This document shows positions 9,197 to 19,140 of a stretch of 64,000 bases of DNA, piece after piece. The DNA lies in NCBI GenBank assembly GCA_027621405.1, contig JAQCBT010000003.1:178164-242163 (forward strand), written 5' to 3'. This DNA is from Pseudomonadota bacterium (GTDB lineage Bacteria > Pseudomonadota > Gammaproteobacteria > Pseudomonadales > Pseudohongiellaceae). Made by a program: the position numbers and the translations under genes. Every line of letters starts with the position of its first letter. Within the stretch, counting starts at the first letter, position 1. The notes under the pieces are model-generated. The model searched no databases. It was not told the DNA's origin and saw only the letters and a program-made list of their open reading frames with translations.

Positions 9197-9433
9197 ATGA
9201 GTGCAACCCCACTAGCCCAGGCCAAACCTGGCGATCGCTGCGTGGTCCTGGAAATTGCTCCGGACCCCCCCGAGATGAAGAGTCGGCTCTATGCGCTGGG
9301 AATTATTCCGGGTTCGGCCCTGCAGATCCTGCGCTTTGCGCCTCTGGGAGACCCCATGCAGGTAAAAGTAGGCAGCAGCTTCATTAGCATCCGCCGCGCG
9401 GAAGCCGACATCATCAAGGTGGAAGTCCAGTAA
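9197..9433 (+). CDS. feoA: Ferrous iron transport protein FeoA
   Basis: Small cytoplasmic SH3-like protein that modulates the FeoB Fe(II) channel. The ATG at 9197 gives a 78-residue protein starting MSATPLAQAKPGDRCVV; a frame from 9146 would add 17 poorly conserved residues. The pattern SRLYALGIIPGSALQILRFAPLGDPMQVKV and the closing ISIRRAEADIIKVEV are typical FeoA. The stop lies 4 bp before feoB, so the two are translationally linked. Confidence 0.92.
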   Translation: MSATPLAQAKPGDRCVVLEIAPDPPEMKSRLYALGIIPGSALQILRFAPLGDPMQVKVGSSFISIRRAEADIIKVEVQ

Positions 9434-9437
9434 ACCC

Positions 9438-11576
9438 ATGACGAAGATCGCACTCATAGGAAATCCTAACTGCGGAAAGACCACCCTCTTCAACATCCTC
9501 ACAGGGTCGCGGCAGAAAGTGGGCAACTGGCCCGGCGTCACCGTGGAGAAAAAGTTTGGCTACTTTCGCCTGCAAGAGCGGGAAGTAGAGTTGGTTGACC
9601 TGCCCGGGATCTATTCCCTGGAACAGGACTACAAGGGTGTGGATGAGCAGATCGCCCATGACTACCTCATGGGGGGCGAGATCGACCTTATCATCAATAT
9701 CATCGACGCCAGCAATCTCGAGCGCAGCCTGGTACTCAGCCAGCAGTTGCAGGAGATGTCAGTGCCCATGATCGTGGTGCTGAATATGCTGGACGTGGCC
9801 GAGCAATCCGGCATCACCCTGACCCCGGCCCGGCTGCAGGAAAACCTGGGCACCCCAGTCATCGCCATGGTGGCGTCCCGCAGGAAGGGTATCGAGGAAT
9901 TGAAGCAGGCGATGATCGCGACGCTCTCCCCTGCTACTTCTGCTGCACAAAAAGCACAAGCGACCAGACCAGAGCAGGACAGCGGCAACGAACCGAATGA
10001 AACCGACCCGATTCTGCGACGCTACCACAAATCCCGGCAACTGAGTTCCGGGGTCGTCGAAGTCTTGCCGACCCAGCATAGCCTGTCGGAAAAGCTGGAT
10101 GCCGTGGTTCTCAATCGCTGGCTGGGTGTTCCCATATTCCTGCTTATGATTTACCTGATGTTTACCGTCGCCGTGAACGTGGGCGCCGTATTCATCGATT
10201 TCTTCGACATCCTGTTTGCGGCGGTGCTCGTTGACGGCACTAGCTGGCTGCTGGAGCAGATCTCTGCCCCTGCCATCATCACCACCCTCTTGGCGCAGGG
10301 AGTCGGTGGCGGCATCACCCTTGTTGCCAGCTTCATTCCGGTCATCGGATTTCTCTACCTGTGCCTGTCAGTGCTGGAAGACTCCGGCTATATGTCGCGC
10401 GCCGCCTTCGTTATCGACCGGCTCATGAGCGGAATCGGACTACCAGGTAATGCCTTCGTTCCCCTCATTGTCGGCTTTGGCTGCAACGTGCCAGCAGTGA
10501 TGGCAACACGAACCCTGGGCCGGGACAGTGATCGCCTGATGACTATCGCCATGGCACCTTTCATGAGCTGTGGTGCGCGCCTGACAGTCTACGCCCTGTT
10601 TGCCGCCGCCTTCTTCCAGCAGAATGGACAGAATATTGTGTTTGGACTTTACCTGTTGGGTATCGCACTCGCCATCTTCACAGGCTGGGTTTTCCGCCGC
10701 CAGTTATTCACCGGTGAAATTACCCCGTCCTTCCAGGAGATGCCTGCTTACCACGTGCCCATCATGCGTAACATCCTGCTAACCACCTGGTTTCGACTGA
10801 AGGGTTTTATCTTCCGTGCCGGCAAGACTATCGTCGTGGTGGTCATCGCGCTCAGCTTCCTGAACTCCATTGGTACCGACGGCAGCTTCGGCAATGAAGA
10901 TTCAGAAGAATCTGTTCTCAGCGCCATCGGCAAGACCATCACGCCCGCATTTTCCCCGCTGGGCATCCAGGAGGAAAACTGGCCCGCCACCGTGGGCCTG
11001 TTCACCGGCATGTTCGCCAAGGAAGCGATCGTGGGTACACTGGATGCCCTGTACAGCGAGCCGACAGGTTCAGAAGGTGATGCGGCACCCGACCTTGTCG
11101 CAGCTTTCAACGAAGCCATTGGCACGATCGGTACCGAGCTACTCGCTCTCGGCGATACCCTGGGCGATCCGCTGGGCATTTCCATTGGCGATGTCAGCGA
11201 CCTCGAAGCAGTGGCCGAAGAACAGGAAGTACAGGGAAGCACCCTGACCAATATGGCTGCCCTGTTTGTCTCGCCCTTCGCCGCATTCTGTTATCTCGTT
11301 TTCATTCTGCTCTATGCTCCCTGCGTAGCCGTGCTCGGTGCCGTTAACAAGGAAGCGGGCCCGCAGTGGACTCTGCTTGTCTTCAGCTGGAGTACCGGTC
11401 TCGCCTATATCACGGCGACGGTTTGTTACCAGTTAGGCACATTCCCTGAACACCCCGTATTCTCATCATTGTGGATTATCGCCATGCTGACGATACTGAT
11501 AGTATTCATCAACAGCCTGAAACGATTGTCCACAAAGATGGTGCCGAAGAATCTCATCGAGGTGGTGCAAGTCTAG
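9438..11576 (+). CDS. feoB: Fe(II) transporter FeoB
   Basis: Inner-membrane ferrous-iron transporter with an N-terminal G-protein domain. G1 GNPNCGKTT is at residues 8-16, the G2 region GNWPGVTVEKK follows, G3 is DLPGIYSLE, and G4 is VVLNMLDVAE. The membrane part has the duplicated gate regions, including GFGCNVPAVMATRTL and GMFAKEAIVGTLDALY with the conserved Cys. A polar insert of about 70 residues, rich in Asp/Glu, separates the last gate from the final helices. The 712-residue length is near normal. It is cotranscribed with feoA; no feoC is present, and the third gene of the unit is instead a GT39-type glycosyltransferase starting 12 bp downstream. Confidence 0.95.
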   Translation: MTKIALIGNPNCGKTTLFNILTGSRQKVGNWPGVTVEKKFGYFRLQEREVELVDLPGIYSLEQDYKGVDEQIAHDYLMGGEIDLIINIIDASNLERSLVLSQQLQEMSVPMIVVLNMLDVAEQSGITLTPARLQENLGTPVIAMVASRRKGIEELKQAMIATLSPATSAAQKAQATRPEQDSGNEPNETDPILRRYHKSRQLSSGVVEVLPTQHSLSEKLDAVVLNRWLGVPIFLLMIYLMFTVAVNVGAVFIDFFDILFAAVLVDGTSWLLEQISAPAIITTLLAQGVGGGITLVASFIPVIGFLYLCLSVLEDSGYMSRAAFVIDRLMSGIGLPGNAFVPLIVGFGCNVPAVMATRTLGRDSDRLMTIAMAPFMSCGARLTVYALFAAAFFQQNGQNIVFGLYLLGIALAIFTGWVFRRQLFTGEITPSFQEMPAYHVPIMRNILLTTWFRLKGFIFRAGKTIVVVVIALSFLNSIGTDGSFGNEDSEESVLSAIGKTITPAFSPLGIQEENWPATVGLFTGMFAKEAIVGTLDALYSEPTGSEGDAAPDLVAAFNEAIGTIGTELLALGDTLGDPLGISIGDVSDLEAVAEEQEVQGSTLTNMAALFVSPFAAFCYLVFILLYAPCVAVLGAVNKEAGPQWTLLVFSWSTGLAYITATVCYQLGTFPEHPVFSSLWIIAMLTILIVFINSLKRLSTKMVPKNLIEVVQV

Positions 11577-11588
11577 GGAGAAATCCTG

Positions 11589-13514
11589 GTGGAGAACCCC
11601 ACTCACCAGCCCAGGCCACTCCTGGTATGGTTCACCGTTGCCTTCATTTCTGTGCTGCTGCTCAAGACCTACCTGGCAGCTGTGCTGGATCTCTATAGCG
11701 ACGAGATCTTTTACTGGCTCGCCTCTACCCGACTAGCTCTCGCCTATAGCGACCTGCCGTTCATGACTGCCTTGTTGGCTGGTATTGGCAGCGCCCTGCA
11801 CCCTGGCAATTCCCTTGCCGTGCGCTTGTTGTTCCTCTTGCTTGGATCCAGCCTGCCTTTACTGGTTTACTGGCTGGCGCTTCCCTTCAGCGATCGACAG
11901 CAGGCATTGGAATCGGCCATCCTGACTCTGTGCCTGCCGCTGGGCGGCTTCCTTGGCCTTCTCGCCGTGCCAGATGTCCCATTAATTTTCTTCGGCCTGC
12001 TCTCGATTGGCTTCTTCCATCGGGCGCTACACAACGACAGACTGCAAGACTGGTTGGCGACCGGCGTGTTTGTTGCCCTGGGCCTGTGTACTCATTACCG
12101 CTTCTTTCTCTACCCGCTCGCTGCTATCTGCTTCCTGGTCCTGTGCCGAACAGCACACAGCCAGTGGCGCAATCCCCGACTCTGGCTTGCCATGGCCATC
12201 GCCTGCCTGGGCTTGATTCCAATACTCTGGTTCAATCTCGGCAACCAGCTCAGTAGCGCCAGCTTCTACCTGGTGGAGCGTCATCCCTGGGAATTCAGCG
12301 CCAGCGGACTGCTTCATGTCTTCAAACAGGCCGGGCTGGTTACACCACCACTTTACCTCCTGTTCCTTTTCTGCCTCTGGCAGCTATTGAAAAAATCCCG
12401 GACCGGTCACCAGGATTCACTTCTGCTATTGTGCTTCTCTGTCACGAACCTCAGTGTCTATCTCGTCCTCGCGCCCTGGACAGATGCCGACAGCACCTCC
12501 ATACACTGGCCACTATCCGGCTATTTTCCCTTGCTGGTCGTGGCACCCATGGCCCTGCGCCTGGTGTATGACCGGGCGCAACAGAAATGGGACCAGCGGC
12601 GGGCGATGAAACTCACCCTGTCCATACCGGTGTTGGGATTCACAGGCACCCTGCTGGCGCTGGCGGGAGTCGGATCGCAGGCATTCCAGGCTCCACTTCA
12701 GGCGGTCCTGGGAACTGGAGTCCTGTCAAACAAGATGGCCGGCTGGCGAGAGTTTGCAGGCTATTCCTCGGCGCTGTCGGCTGCGGAGTTCGGGCAATCG
12801 GATCCTGTCGTCATCACGGACAACTATTACACCGCGGCCCAGGTCAAATTTGCAGGCATCAGCGAGCAGGTGTTTACCCTCGACCGCGACAAGGCAGTGC
12901 GTGATGGCCGAATAACCCAATTACGTCTCTGGGGTATGGATGAATCTGCACTACCGGCATTGGCGGGTCGCTCTGCCCTGTACATCAACGAAGACAGCAC
13001 CCTGATCCTGGCAGAGAAGATTGAGCTGATGACAGCAATATGTGAGTACAGCACAGCGATCGAACCATTGGCAGAACTCTCCCTGTATGCGGGCGACAAG
13101 GCATTCTCCTTTTACCGGGTGAATGCCCTGCAATCACCGGCAATGCAGAGAGCATTTCCCTGCCCGTACCCTATTCAGGCATGGATAGACAGACCCGAAG
13201 CTGGCGCGAGTGTCCAGAATGAGCTGGAAATCGCCGGTTGGGCTTTCAGCGAAGATATCGGCATCGCAGAAATAGAATTGTTGATAGACAATCAGCCTGT
13301 GTCGCGCCTGGATTATGGAATCGAGCGCATCGACGTGGTCTCGGCCAAAAATGTGCGAACTGACCCTGGTTCTCCAAACCTTGGATTCGGACTACGCCTG
13401 GATAGCCGCATGCTGACCAATGGTGAACACAGCCTGGCTTTGCTGATTCGCAACAACCAGGGCACCGAATTGGTCTATGGGGAACGGACCATATTTATTG
13501 CAAACCCCGAATAG
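11589..13514 (+). CDS. GT39/ArnT-like membrane glycosyltransferase with C-terminal Ig-like domain
   Basis: Probable inner-membrane glycosyltransferase using a polyprenyl-phosphate sugar donor. The GTG start at 11589 follows an AGGGAGA site. The N-terminal half has about ten hydrophobic segments and, between the first two, the acidic LDLYSDEIFYW loop of the GT39/PMT_2 fold, followed by VPDVPLIFFGLLS and THYRFFLYPLA. After residue about 400 the protein is soluble and periplasmic; residues about 535-640 resemble a bacterial Ig-like domain (AGWAFSEDIGIAEIELLIDN; GEHSLALLIRNNQ). The acceptor (lipid A, protein or glycan) cannot be inferred. The tight coupling to feoAB is unusual. It converges on the next gene, 9 bp away. 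Confidence 0.75.
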   Translation: MENPTHQPRPLLVWFTVAFISVLLLKTYLAAVLDLYSDEIFYWLASTRLALAYSDLPFMTALLAGIGSALHPGNSLAVRLLFLLLGSSLPLLVYWLALPFSDRQQALESAILTLCLPLGGFLGLLAVPDVPLIFFGLLSIGFFHRALHNDRLQDWLATGVFVALGLCTHYRFFLYPLAAICFLVLCRTAHSQWRNPRLWLAMAIACLGLIPILWFNLGNQLSSASFYLVERHPWEFSASGLLHVFKQAGLVTPPLYLLFLFCLWQLLKKSRTGHQDSLLLLCFSVTNLSVYLVLAPWTDADSTSIHWPLSGYFPLLVVAPMALRLVYDRAQQKWDQRRAMKLTLSIPVLGFTGTLLALAGVGSQAFQAPLQAVLGTGVLSNKMAGWREFAGYSSALSAAEFGQSDPVVITDNYYTAAQVKFAGISEQVFTLDRDKAVRDGRITQLRLWGMDESALPALAGRSALYINEDSTLILAEKIELMTAICEYSTAIEPLAELSLYAGDKAFSFYRVNALQSPAMQRAFPCPYPIQAWIDRPEAGASVQNELEIAGWAFSEDIGIAEIELLIDNQPVSRLDYGIERIDVVSAKNVRTDPGSPNLGFGLRLDSRMLTNGEHSLALLIRNNQGTELVYGERTIFIANPE

Positions 13515-13523
13515 CAAGCTTTA

Positions 13524-14477
13524 CTAATTCGGGAGAGGCCTGAGCACTTCGACGGCTATGCGCCATTCATTGCTGCTGTTAAGACGCCATAGTCGCAGGT
13601 AGTTGCTGCGGAAGCCGGACTGGACCTCTTCCGGGTTTGTGGTAATTACACCGTAGGTATATCCCATCTCTTTCGATTCACTGAGATAGCCGCCGATGTG
13701 AATCAGGTTGACCGGCGTGGTGGTCTGCAGTTGATCATCGAGGAACGCGCCATAGACAGAACTCGCGACATCGGCCCCCACTGCGGGACCAATTCCCGGC
13801 AAATATACACGCACATTCTCCAGGCCATAGCGCAGCAACGCCCGCTCGCCACCACGAATATTGATTGAGCGGCCGAACTGGTTATCCGCATCGATCAGGC
13901 GCTGCATGGTATTGTCCTCGGCCATGGCGATGACCGGGTGGGCAGTTTCATCGAGCACGGACTGGGTGTCTGCAAAGCTGGGCTCAACCGACAGACTCAG
14001 GAAACCCGGTATGAAGGTAAACATGTCAGCCGCCAGCTTCCACTCGCCTCCCTGCTTCCTCCAAATGGATATCAGGTGCCCAAAGGCATTGTTGCCATCA
14101 GAGTCTCCCGGCCCGGCAATGGAGGTCATCGGCCCAGCCGTCAGCCCCAGATCACCGGCCCTGGACACATCAGCATAGTGGGCATCCCAGGTTAGATCGT
14201 TTCCCTGGAATTCAGGCGACTGGTAAAGGGAGCGGGCATCGACCGGCCCTTCATCTCGAAAGACCACTGACCCTTCGCCGAGAAATTCGAGAAACGACTG
14301 CACGCGACCGATCTCCAGAGTCCGGTCGGCGTAGCGTTGATCAGCAGCAGTGAGGTCCAGCCAGTACTGGTACTGGCCGCGCTCCTGCGCCTGAGCAGCG
14401 AGGGTGAGCAGCAGCCAGGCGAGGCCAGAAATAATGACTGCTGGCGATTTTACGAGTGTTCGATGCAGGATCCACAT
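13524..14477 (-). CDS. Secreted protein with two NTF2/SnoaL-like domains
   Basis: Function unknown. A hydrophobic leader (residues about 8-30, ending AAQAQ) suggests export. Two regions have the DUF4440/SnoaL-like pattern. Residues about 40-165 contain GDLGLTAGPMT followed by GHLISIWRKQGGEWKLAADMF. Residues about 180-317 contain MGYTYGVITT and YLRLWRLNSSNEWRIAVEVL. In this superfamily the cone-shaped fold binds a small hydrophobic ligand or acts as an isomerase or polyketide cyclase, but no catalytic residues can be assigned here. It lies between the convergent feo-GT39 unit and the divergent hybrid kinase, and resembles no adjacent pathway. Confidence 0.65.
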   Translation of the reverse strand: MWILHRTLVKSPAVIISGLAWLLLTLAAQAQERGQYQYWLDLTAADQRYADRTLEIGRVQSFLEFLGEGSVVFRDEGPVDARSLYQSPEFQGNDLTWDAHYADVSRAGDLGLTAGPMTSIAGPGDSDGNNAFGHLISIWRKQGGEWKLAADMFTFIPGFLSLSVEPSFADTQSVLDETAHPVIAMAEDNTMQRLIDADNQFGRSINIRGGERALLRYGLENVRVYLPGIGPAVGADVASSVYGAFLDDQLQTTTPVNLIHIGGYLSESKEMGYTYGVITTNPEEVQSGFRSNYLRLWRLNSSNEWRIAVEVLRPLPN

Positions 14478-14706
14478 AGCCTGATCTTAATTGGAAACGC
14501 GGCTGGAGTGTAGCCGGAGCAGGAATATGGCTTAATTTTATCGACTATCTAATTGATATTTCGCAAATTATCGACATAAAAAAGACGCAATAAGATTGTT
14601 CTACCATGGTCAAAACTATAAAATCCCAGCGCATCTCAACATTATTCCAGGTACCTGCCGGCAAACCCTGCTCGGGAATGCTGTCCAGCCACCGTCCAAC
14701 ACCCCA

Positions 14707-17700
14707 ATGCGGCAGACAAGAGTGATCACACAAGGCAGCCAACTTTCCATACTGGCCTGGCGATTCTTGGCGATGGTCTTGCTCATGCTGCCCGGAATCC
14801 CGGCCCTCGCCCAGACCCTGCTGGTGGATCCCGCGACAGACCAGACTGCCGTCACCGAATTCGTTGAATACTACGAGGACAGCTCCGAGAGCCTCACCAT
14901 CGAAGAGGTCACCGCCGCCAACTTCAATGTTAATTTTATTCCTCACGACCGTGACATCCTGCATTTCGGTAGCAGCAGCGCGGCCTACTGGATAAGAGTC
15001 AGCCTGGACTGGTCACAGATGCCAGCCGGCGCCGAGAAAATTCTGGAATTTGGTCCGCCAAAGTTCGTCGCCGGGGTCGTACGCGGCGGCATCGAACTAT
15101 ATTCGATCGGTGATCAGGGTCAGGTAGAGTTCGAATACTCTCTGGGCACAATGCTGGACGAGCGGGAACTCAAGACCCTGAGCCGGGGTTTCGCCCTGAC
15201 AATAGACGAGAGTTTCGGTGATACCCTCTACATGCGTCTGACCGGTGCCCGCCCCATCCGACTTCCGATAACACTCTGGGAACAGGATAGCTTCCAGCAA
15301 CAATCCGTGATCTCCGACACCCTGCTCGGCCTTCAGTACGGCATCCTGTTAGCGATGATCTTCTACAACCTGTTCCTGTTCTTCACCATTCGTGAGCCGA
15401 GCTATATTTATTACGTTGCCGCCATAGCAGTCCAGGTTGGGTTTATCTTCCTCGACTCCAAGCATCTGCGCTATCTGCTGGATCAGCTTTACCAGGGTGC
15501 TTACTGGGTGGACATGGCGGAACGACTCATCTATCCGCTCATGGTTATTACTGCACTGCTGTTCCAGCGTTCACTGCTGCGCATCTGGGAAAACAACTTC
15601 AAGCTGGACAACCTGGTTAAAGGCTTCCTCGGCGCATTCCTGTTGGTCGTGGCCCTGGCCTTCGTGCCCAATGAGAAGGTATTCCAGTATCTGTTTATCT
15701 TCCTCATCACCCTGGCTATTCCGCTGGCCTTCTATACCAACATCGATGCGATCCGGCGTGGAAATGTGACGGCCGTGGTACACATGGCGGCAATCGGGGT
15801 ATTCCTCAGCGGCGTTGTCGTCCTGATGCTACTGCAACTCTGGCCCGGGTTTCCCAGCAACGCATTCACCGAGAATGCCTACAATGTCAGCCTCGTAGCC
15901 CAGGCGTTATTGCTTTCAGTCAGCCTTTCCTTCCGCTACAACCAGATCAAGCAGGAAAAGGAAGACGCCCAGTTACAAGCTATCAACAACCTGGTCCGTT
16001 CCGAGCAGATAAAAGATGATCTACTGGCCAATGTCTCCCACGAGTTACGAACTCCCCTGTACGGCATCAACGGCCTCGCAGAAACAGCGATCGCCGAACT
16101 GGAGAGTGATGACAAGGATCCCCAGCTCGTTGTCCAGAATCTGGAACTGATACGCGCCAGCGGGGACAGGCTCACCAAGCTGGTCAATGACTTGCTGGAC
16201 TTCTCGGCCGCGAAGGAAGAAGCCACCTATGTGAAATTCCGGCCGGTTGACCTGAATAGCCTGGTAACCCTGGTGATAGCCGTGTGCCGACCACTTATCG
16301 GAGAGAAGAATCTTGAGCTGCGTTCTGAAGTCGACCCGGACCTGCCGCTTGTCGCTGGCGATGAAGACCGACTGCAACAGATCCTGGTCAACCTTACGTC
16401 CAATGCCATCAAGTTTACCTACAGCGGCGAGGTGGTTATCGCTGCCGAGCTCACCACCGATTACAACGTCACGGTGTCTGTACGCGATACCGGCATCGGC
16501 ATTCACAAGACAGACCACGAAACGATCTTCAAGACCTTCGAGAAACTTCCCTCGCAGCAGATGAATGCCAGCGGTATCGGCCTCGGCCTGCCACTGGCCA
16601 AGCGCATGGTGGAGATGCATCGCAGCAAGCTGAAGCTGGAGAGCGAACTCGATGTGGGATCCAAGTTCAGCTTCGACCTGCGTGTTTCGCTCGATCAGAC
16701 CAGGGCCATCAAATCACCAAACATTCACAAGCAAATGATTCGCCGTGCCGACTTCCTGGAACAGGCCAACAAGGTAGCGGACGTGCCCAAGCTACGCATG
16801 GAGCAGGAAGTCACGATCCTGGTTGTGGACGACGACGAGATCAATCGGGTGGTAATGGGACAACAGCTGGAGGAATACAACGTCGTAAAATGTTCCAATG
16901 GCCTGGATGCATTGAATGCCATCGAGGAAAGTAAACCCGACCTGGTGCTGCTGGATCTGATGATGCCGGGACTGAACGGCTACGAGGTTTGCCAGAAGCT
17001 CAGGCAGAAATATAATCATATCGAGCTACCCATTATCCTGGTGACCGCGAAGAACCATCTCGAAGACCTTACCCAGGGTTTCCGCACCGGTGCCAATGAC
17101 TACCTCGCCAAACCCTTTCACAACGAGGAACTAAAGTCGCGGGTAGAGAACCAACTGCGCCTTAGCATGCTGCACCGGGTTAACGAAGACAATCTGCGTC
17201 TGCGCACCCAGATTGAGAACTACGCTGCAGCCGATGCGGAATTGCGCAGTTCACGCCTGCGGCTGCAACAGGTACTTGAAACTATCGAAGCCGGGTTCAT
17301 AGCCTTCGAGCTACCCGGACGTATCTTCAGTGCGAACCTGCGTGCAGCTGAGCTATTAGACACAGATCGCCGGAGCCTGTTGGAAAAAGACATCACTTCC
17401 ATACTCTCTGAAGCTGATCTTAACGAGCCTGTCCGGCAGACCCTGACACGCTGGGAGAGTGGTGAGGATGAATATGGTGAGTATGAAGACGATGTTAACT
17501 TTGTCAGCCAGTCGATAGAGATTGAGCTCGTAGTGCCCTACAACAGCGCTGGCAGGCCTTCGAGCAGCACCATCAAGCTTAATAGCAAGCTCTGCCTGTT
17601 TGGCAATGACGACGGTACCGGTGTGCTATTCCTGGAAGATACGGAACCCCTGAAGAAGGTCTCCGATTCTGCACTGGCGAGAGATACCGTGGAACTGGTG

Positions 17701-18186
17701 AGCTTCCTCGGACAGGCGCAACAAAATATTCGTCGCATTGGTACCCGCCTCAACGTTCTGACACCAGATGAGATTTCCGAGAACCCGGAGCTGCTGGACC
17801 GGCTTTCGGGCATCGAGGAACTGGTCGACTTTATCGATGAGCACTTGCCAGCCGTCAGCAGTGAGAGCGAATATAGACAACAACTCGTTACCCTCATGCG
17901 CTCGGCACTGCACACCTGGGAGGTAACTACCCAGAAATCCAAGATTGAATTGGCCGAAGAGAGCAATATCTGGGCTGTAAGCATAGACGACGGTCGCTTG
18001 CGAACCCGGACTTTCGATCGTTACCTGCGCCTGGAACAATTGCCCAAGGTTCCGCGCTGGAGAGAGGTAGTCCGCACAGCCTATTTCGTACTCTCCAACC
18101 CGACCATAGAACCTGAGACCCGGGCACTATTGGAAGCTGAACTGGAAAAAACCAAGACAATACTGAAGAAAGCAGCCATAAGCTGA
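14707..18186 (+). CDS. 7TMR-DISM hybrid sensor histidine kinase/response regulator
   Basis: Membrane signal transducer with built-in receiver. The first ATG of the frame, at 14707, gives 1159 residues with a signal peptide ending near PALAQ; a TTG-started extension from 14596 is less likely. Order: periplasmic 7TMR-DISM extracellular domain (about 40-185), seven membrane segments (about 200-395), coiled linker, HisKA with His445 in NVSHELRTP, HATPase (NLTSNAIKF; DTGIGI; GIGLGLPLAKRM), and a REC domain starting ILVVDDDEIN with phospho-acceptor Asp750 (LVLLDLMMPG) and Lys in YLAKPF. A coiled coil and a PAS-like domain (QVLETIEAGFIAFE) follow, then an unassigned C-terminal region of about 180 residues. 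There is no output domain or Hpt, so a partner regulator is expected elsewhere. Confidence 0.88.
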   Translation: MRQTRVITQGSQLSILAWRFLAMVLLMLPGIPALAQTLLVDPATDQTAVTEFVEYYEDSSESLTIEEVTAANFNVNFIPHDRDILHFGSSSAAYWIRVSLDWSQMPAGAEKILEFGPPKFVAGVVRGGIELYSIGDQGQVEFEYSLGTMLDERELKTLSRGFALTIDESFGDTLYMRLTGARPIRLPITLWEQDSFQQQSVISDTLLGLQYGILLAMIFYNLFLFFTIREPSYIYYVAAIAVQVGFIFLDSKHLRYLLDQLYQGAYWVDMAERLIYPLMVITALLFQRSLLRIWENNFKLDNLVKGFLGAFLLVVALAFVPNEKVFQYLFIFLITLAIPLAFYTNIDAIRRGNVTAVVHMAAIGVFLSGVVVLMLLQLWPGFPSNAFTENAYNVSLVAQALLLSVSLSFRYNQIKQEKEDAQLQAINNLVRSEQIKDDLLANVSHELRTPLYGINGLAETAIAELESDDKDPQLVVQNLELIRASGDRLTKLVNDLLDFSAAKEEATYVKFRPVDLNSLVTLVIAVCRPLIGEKNLELRSEVDPDLPLVAGDEDRLQQILVNLTSNAIKFTYSGEVVIAAELTTDYNVTVSVRDTGIGIHKTDHETIFKTFEKLPSQQMNASGIGLGLPLAKRMVEMHRSKLKLESELDVGSKFSFDLRVSLDQTRAIKSPNIHKQMIRRADFLEQANKVADVPKLRMEQEVTILVVDDDEINRVVMGQQLEEYNVVKCSNGLDALNAIEESKPDLVLLDLMMPGLNGYEVCQKLRQKYNHIELPIILVTAKNHLEDLTQGFRTGANDYLAKPFHNEELKSRVENQLRLSMLHRVNEDNLRLRTQIENYAAADAELRSSRLRLQQVLETIEAGFIAFELPGRIFSANLRAAELLDTDRRSLLEKDITSILSEADLNEPVRQTLTRWESGEDEYGEYEDDVNFVSQSIEIELVVPYNSAGRPSSSTIKLNSKLCLFGNDDGTGVLFLEDTEPLKKVSDSALARDTVELVSFLGQAQQNIRRIGTRLNVLTPDEISENPELLDRLSGIEELVDFIDEHLPAVSSESEYRQQLVTLMRSALHTWEVTTQKSKIELAEESNIWAVSIDDGRLRTRTFDRYLRLEQLPKVPRWREVVRTAYFVLSNPTIEPETRALLEAELEKTKTILKKAAIS

Positions 18187-18285
18187 TCGCAAGAATATCC
18201 CATACAGAAAACCGGGAGCACACAGTCGTGAAATTTGATTCTATAAACCCGGTCTGTTGCTAAGCAACCTAACGGCTGACATACA

Positions 18286-19140
18286 ATGTATCTCGAGCAC
18301 TTTGGACTGGCACAGTATCCCTTCTCCCTGACGCCTAACACGCGTTACTTTCTGAAGCTGCCCAGCCATCTACGAATATTCGAAGCTGTAGTTGCCTCGC
18401 TCAACCAGCCCGGACAGTTCTGCAAGATTGTTGGAGAAGTTGGCACTGGCAAGACTATGCTGTGCCGGAAGATGCTGAACGCCCTCGAATTTCACAAGGA
18501 TAGATTTGTAACCGCCTTCATCCCCCACCCAATTCTCAGCGAAGAGGCCTTGCTGTCTGCGCTCGCCGACGAGCTTGGCCTGGAAGATTATTCAGGCAAG
18601 AAGTACAGGGAACTTCTCATACACATCACATCGGAGATCTTGCGTCTGGCCAGCACTGGGCGCCAGGTAGTCCTCTTTATAGATGAAGCACAGGCCATGC
18701 CCGAAGAATCCCTCAGCGCGATCTATCTGCTAAGCCAGGCACAATCGGGCAGCAAACTGCCTATGCAAGTCATCCTCTTCGGTCAACCGGAACTGGACGA
18801 ACTACTGGACCGCCCTGTCCTGCGACCACTTAGCAATGACGTAGAGACTTCCTTCAGACTGCCTGCACTGGATGCCGCCGGAGTAGAGGCCTATGTACAA
18901 CACCGACTGGCCAAGGCGGGTTACAGCGGCAACCATATGTTCTCCAACAATGCCCTGAAATTATTAGTAGAAAGTAGTGGTGGGGTTCCACGACTGATCA
19001 ATGTGCTTTGTCATAAAGCCCTGATGGTTGCGTTTGGCAAGGGGGATCGCGTAGTGGACGATAAGCATATACGTCGAGCCATCGAAGACACCGAGTCACT
19101 ACAGAAGAAGAAGTCCTGGAGCGACCGCTTCTTCGCCTGA
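18286..19140 (+). CDS. ExeA/MshM-type AAA ATPase
   Basis: P-loop ATPase of the type linked to type II secretion (ExeA) or MSHA pilus assembly (MshM). The start has MYLEHFGLAQYPFSLTPNTRYF, the family N-terminal signature. Walker A is GEVGTGKT near residue 48, Walker B VVLFIDEAQAM near 128, and the sensor region GGVPRLINVLCHKAL is near 230. At 284 residues it lacks the C-terminal membrane and peptidoglycan-binding part of ExeA, which fits MshM. No other msh or gsp genes are in the window, so its partner system must be elsewhere or it acts alone. It follows the hybrid kinase by 100 bp on the same strand and could be cotranscribed. Confidence 0.82.
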   Translation: MYLEHFGLAQYPFSLTPNTRYFLKLPSHLRIFEAVVASLNQPGQFCKIVGEVGTGKTMLCRKMLNALEFHKDRFVTAFIPHPILSEEALLSALADELGLEDYSGKKYRELLIHITSEILRLASTGRQVVLFIDEAQAMPEESLSAIYLLSQAQSGSKLPMQVILFGQPELDELLDRPVLRPLSNDVETSFRLPALDAAGVEAYVQHRLAKAGYSGNHMFSNNALKLLVESSGGVPRLINVLCHKALMVAFGKGDRVVDDKHIRRAIEDTESLQKKKSWSDRFFA

